Below are positions 19,701-23,451 of a DNA stretch of 23,451 bases, one piece after another. Position 1 is the stretch's first letter. Each line of letters begins with the position of its first letter. This DNA is from Saccoglossus kowalevskii. Lineage: Eukaryota > Hemichordata > Enteropneusta > Harrimaniidae. Location: contig NW_003147289.1 of the NCBI RefSeq assembly GCF_000003605.2, positions 42,908 to 66,358 of the forward strand, written 5' to 3'. The notes under the pieces are model-generated. The model searched no databases. It was given only the letters and a program-made list of their open reading frames with translations, and had not been told where the DNA came from. Both the position numbers and the translations under genes were made by a program.

Positions 19701-20666
19701 GTTATATTTTCAATGCAGAGAATAACGCTTGATGCAAAAAAAAATGCATCTTGCATTTTGAACTACTGCCGTCCTGTGTTGGAAGAAACAAGGTCAAAGT
19801 GCAATTGTTTGTTACTTCAACTTTTAGCTGTGAGTCACACATTGTCAAGAGAATTAAACTAGAAAACATGAAATACATGCAGTAAAAATATAGTTTGAGT
19901 GTATGTTTGCATTCATACAGACATTAAGACTTCATATTTTTCAGTAATTATTTATTAGTGAGAAGAGCTCACTGCACAGTTAATTCTTTACTACAGTGTA
20001 TACTTGGAAATCTGTTCAGCTAATGTGGAAATGTTTCTACAGAATAGTTTTTTTTTTAGTATGATTTGATTGCAAACCCACTGTTGAATATTATAAAAAG
20101 CTGTAACGATACTTTTATGTCTGACCCATGTTTTTGCAACTTTCTTGCAATTTTGATACTGTCCAATGTAGTAATTCTCTTTATTATGCTTATCACACTA
20201 AGGATTTTTTATTACCTTGCTCTTTAAAAAAATGAGGAAAAATATGAATAAAAAAAAATAAAAAAATATGAAACAATATTAAAAAAAAAATTGACTCGAT
20301 AGATTTTGTTGATATTTTTAACGGGTAATCGGTGGTGACGTATTTTAGTTACTGGTTGGGTAATTACGAGGTTGAGATGTTTATTCTGGGATGCTGTGTT
20401 TTTTTTTTCAGAATCTGCCCAGTATCCCTAATGTGTAAATGCTTTCTTTTTTTTTCTTTTTAATTATAGTTTTTTTTTTCAAATAAACTGCATGTAATTA
20501 CTGGCATTTCAAAAAAATTCAAAGCAAATCAACGCCATCTTATTCATGTCCTATCTAGGGTACGTCAACATGCTACAACAATAGAGGGCTCAATACTTTA
20601 CTTCCTGTAAATGTTAACATATATTCTGTGACCTTTGGGTGTGATGTCAAACAGCAGGAAATAACA
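19701..20666 (+). other. AT-rich intergenic or 3' UTR sequence
   Basis: The first ATTAAA after the KCTD5 stop is at 19853-19858, and the first AATAAA at 20247-20252 inside an A-rich run. There are several homopolymer T and A tracts (20041-20060, 20247-20290, 20399-20480). No exon is seen. Confidence 0.45.
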
Positions 20667-20681
20667 CCACTAGAGGGCACT
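20667..20681 (+). promoter_or_regulatory. CTCF-like binding motif
   Basis: CCACTAGAGGGCACT matches the bilaterian CTCF core consensus (CCASYAGRKGGCRCY) at all 15 positions. A weaker relative (CAATAGAGGGCTC) lies about 90 bp upstream. CTCF is conserved in most bilaterians. Such words also occur inside dispersed repeats, so function is inferred only. Confidence 0.35.
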
Positions 20682-22260
20682 CTCCAGGTCATGTGATGTA
20701 TGATGTAATCTGGATGCAAAATGGGAACCTTGCTTTGGTCATATTATTCTGCTTATAAAATATTTGGAGTAAATCTGTATTAAATATTGGTAAAAGTTTG
20801 CAGTTTCCTCACCTCATATCAGAGTAATTCAAACATGACTGTTTGAATAAATCTAGAGTCCAAAATCTTGCCATCTTGAAATTCATTTCAAAATCTTGAA
20901 GTGCTAAAGTTTTTCTTGCAATTTTTGATAAACTGACTAGCTACTTTTAGATAGTTTGTATTGGTGATATGTACCTTTTTAATGCAGGTGAAACGAGTTG
21001 TGATGCAACCTTTGACCCTAAGTTAAAAACAAAAGAATTTAAATATAATACCTGAAGAGGGGAGTGTTCACAGACAACTGCTGTTCTCATCAACATTATG
21101 CAAATGTAGGCAATGTTTAGATAGCCCCTACCCCCAACAACAACAAAAAACATCTGATAGCCCAGAGAGGTGGTTTGTTTGCCGTTTATTTTATAAAGTA
21201 TGTATACATATAAAGCATTGCTTTCCAGATATTGCATAAAGCTGCACTTAAAACAAGTCTAGTTTTCATCATTTTTTATACAAGTTATTCTTTGCTACAC
21301 GAGTTGTAATGTTGTCTTGGCCTATTGAGATGAATGCAATAGTTGTCACTGGCTGTGTTCTCGACACTTATCATTACAGCATGCTCTAAACTTTTACCTG
21401 ATTATAGTTTTAAATTTGTTTAATACTTGCTATTCTTGATTTGTGAAGACTTATAATTTTCTGAATGGATTGACTGAGCTCTGTATGCTATATAAACAAT
21501 GCAAGTGTTTTCTACATCATTGAATTACATGAACTTTGACCCTCCAAGGAAGCATATACATCCTTTAATTTGCAGTTGGCCACAATATCATATTTTTACA
21601 GCATTCTAGACTTTTCTGTAGTTTTTCTGAGTTGGACATAAATTAAACTAAAAAATATTGAAATTTGGTCATAAGCTAATGCAGGTTTGGCAACTCGAAC
21701 TGTATCTGGGTATATTGAGTCAAAATTTTTCGTATACTAGTAATCTCTATTTTGTTGCCATGGTTACTTAGAAATGAATTATTGTCAACATATGTTTTGA
21801 TTTTGTTAATTTATATAATTTTATACGTAGAGACAACGCTAAATATTAACAATTAAAAACATATTTTTAATACCATGGTTATTTGCAGTTTATTTCTTTA
21901 GTCATGTATTAAAAAGTAGTCAAAATGTCTGAACATTGTCTTGGTTCAAATACAATTTCTGAATGTATCTGTCCAGTAAATAAGAATGGTGCAAGGACTG
22001 GACCTGCTTTACAGCTTGCAATCATAAACATAAATAAATCCACTTTTTTTTCTTGTAAAGTTCCAAAAAATTCTACATTTAAAAAAAAAAATAAGAGTTG
22101 TGTACAGTTAGACAACTATTAAGTTAAATTGTTGTGACTCTTTCTTAAAATGTTCAAAACAATTAAAAAAAATAAAATTTTACACTTTCAAACTTAGTAT
22201 GTGTATGTTGTACTATTTTGTTGTGATCGCAGCTTTTAGTGTACATTGAAATGTAGACTC
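20682..22260. other. AT-rich non-coding stretch
   Basis: No gene is supported. Short frames on both strands at about 20947-21237 and 21909-22122 resemble nothing known. AATAAA hexamers occur, for example near 20845. Confidence 0.45.
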
Positions 22261-23451
22261 GCCTTGCCAAGTCAACTTCGTTCTATCCATTCCAGACTTG
22301 CCAAGTCTACATAGTTCTATCCACTCCAGACCTGACTTATCTGTTCAGCCCATTCTATCCATTCCAGACCTGACTTACCTGTTCAGCCTATGCTATGCCT
22401 TGCCAAGTCTACTTCATTCTATCCACTCCAGACTTGCCTTACCTGTTCAGCCTATGCCTTGCCAAGTCTACTTCATTCTATCCATTCCAGACTTGCCTTA
22501 CCTGTTCAGCCCATGCCTTGCCAAGTCTACTTCATTCTGTCCACTCCAGACCTGACTTACCTGTTCAGCCCATGCCTTGCCAAGTCTACTTCAGACCTGG
22601 CTTACCTGTTTAGCCCATGCCTTGCCAAATCTACTTCATTCCAGACTTGCCTTGCCAAGTCTACTTCATTTTATCCACTCCAGACTTGCCTTACCTGTTC
22701 AGCCTATGCCTTGCCAAGTTTACTTTATTTTATCCACTCCAGACTGCCTTACCTGTTCAGCCTATGCCTTGCCAAGTTTACTTTATTTTATCCACTCCAG
22801 ACCTGACTTACCTGTTCAGCCTATGCCTTGCCAAGTTTACTTTATTTTATCCACTCCAGACCTGACTTACCTGTTCAGCCCATGCCTTGCCAAGTCTACT
22901 TCATTCTATCCACTCCAGACCTGCCTTACCTGTTCAGCCTATGCCTTGCCAAGTCTACTTCATTCTATCCACTCCAGACTTGCCTTACATGTTCAGCCCA
23001 TGCCTTGCCAAGTCTACTTCAGACCTGACTTACCTGTTTAGCCCATGCCTTGCCAAGTCTACTTCATTCTGTCCACTCCAGACCTGACTTACCTGTTCAG
23101 CCCATGCCTTGCCAAGTCTACTTCATTTTATCCACTCCAGACTTGCCTTACCTGTTCAGCCTATGCCTTGCCAAGTATACTTCATTCTATCCACTCCAGA
23201 CTTGCCTTACCTGTTCAGCCTATGCCTTGCCAAGTATACTTCATTCTATCTACTCCAGACTTGCCTTACCTGTTCAGCCTATGCCTTGCCAAGTCTACTT
23301 CATTCTATCCATTCCAGACTTGCCTTACCTGTTCAGCCTATGCCTTGCCAAGTCTACTTCATTCTATCCATTCCAGACTTGCCTTACCTGTTCAGCCCAT
23401 GCCTTGCCAAGTCTACTTCATTCTGTCACTCCAGACCTGACTTACCTGTTC
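22261..23451 (+). repeat. 59-bp minisatellite, about 20 units, running off the window
   Basis: The unit begins GCCTTGCCAAGTCTACTTCA, continues TTCTATCCACTCCAGAC and ends TTGCCTTACCTGTTCAGCCTAT, 59 bp in full copies. Some copies lack about 17-30 bp (near 22590, 22640 and 23020). Variants alternate CTTGCC/CTGACT, CCTATG/CCCATG and TCTACTTCATTC/TTTACTTTATTT. The plus strand has no stop in any frame of the standard unit, and because 59 is not a multiple of three each frame cycles through three peptides. This explains the many long overlapping open frames. The first copies (22261-22380) are the most irregular. Confidence 0.96.

Noticed and set aside
22298-23440. Several overlapping open frames of 66-154 codons with a Pro/Leu/Cys-rich repeat peptide
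   Set aside because: They are different frames of the 59-bp minisatellite, whose unit has no forward stops; no frame is favoured.

Overview
This is an AT-rich, intron-rich animal nuclear window. It contains one confidently recognised gene: the last five coding exons of a KCTD5-type gene (KCTD2/KCTD5/KCTD17 family of BTB/POZ adaptors for cullin-3 ubiquitin ligases). The exons lie on the plus strand at 10725-10833, 13210-13301, 14247-14342, 16251-16376 and 17678-17722, all with GT-AG borders and compatible phases. Joined, they correspond without gaps to about residues 85-234 of the human 234-residue protein, plus five extra C-terminal residues. The first coding exon, with the start codon and the first half of the BTB domain, was not found and probably lies upstream of the window, so the first 10.7 kb is most likely intron 1.

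The host looks like a marine invertebrate. The protein is animal-type, there are no prokaryotic gene signals, and the repeats include a 'pearl'-like element with a core of about 157-165 bp tandem units, an architecture known from bivalves. Hemichordate, echinoderm, cephalochordate or spiralian cannot be separated with confidence.

Layout: 1-2600 is AT-rich with one decayed repeat unit. Positions 2601-3465 hold a pearl/helentron-like element, followed by a LINE-like 3' tail. Positions 3583-10724 are non-coding, with a 40-bp foldback (5819-5858), a segment related in inverted orientation to a later transposon (5928-6066), a 133-bp foldback (7141-7273), a 473-bp inverted-repeat element with G-runs (8543-9015) and a piggyBac-type MITE flanked by TTAA (10055-10221). 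Positions 10725-17722 are the KCTD5 exons. Intron 3 carries a second pearl-like copy, intron 4 a 1.1-kb terminal-inverted-repeat element, and intron 5 is almost wholly a 46-bp minisatellite. Downstream of the stop come a 32-bp array (18002-18797), a 36/39-bp array (19410-19700), a CTCF-like site (20667-20681) and a 59-bp array (22261 to the window end).

The most unusual feature is four unrelated-looking minisatellites within 7 kb at the 3' end of one gene. One fills an intron with predicted hairpins whose sequence variants keep RNA pairing. No multi-gene system is visible. The long open frames in the 3' arrays are explained by repeat units lacking stops.
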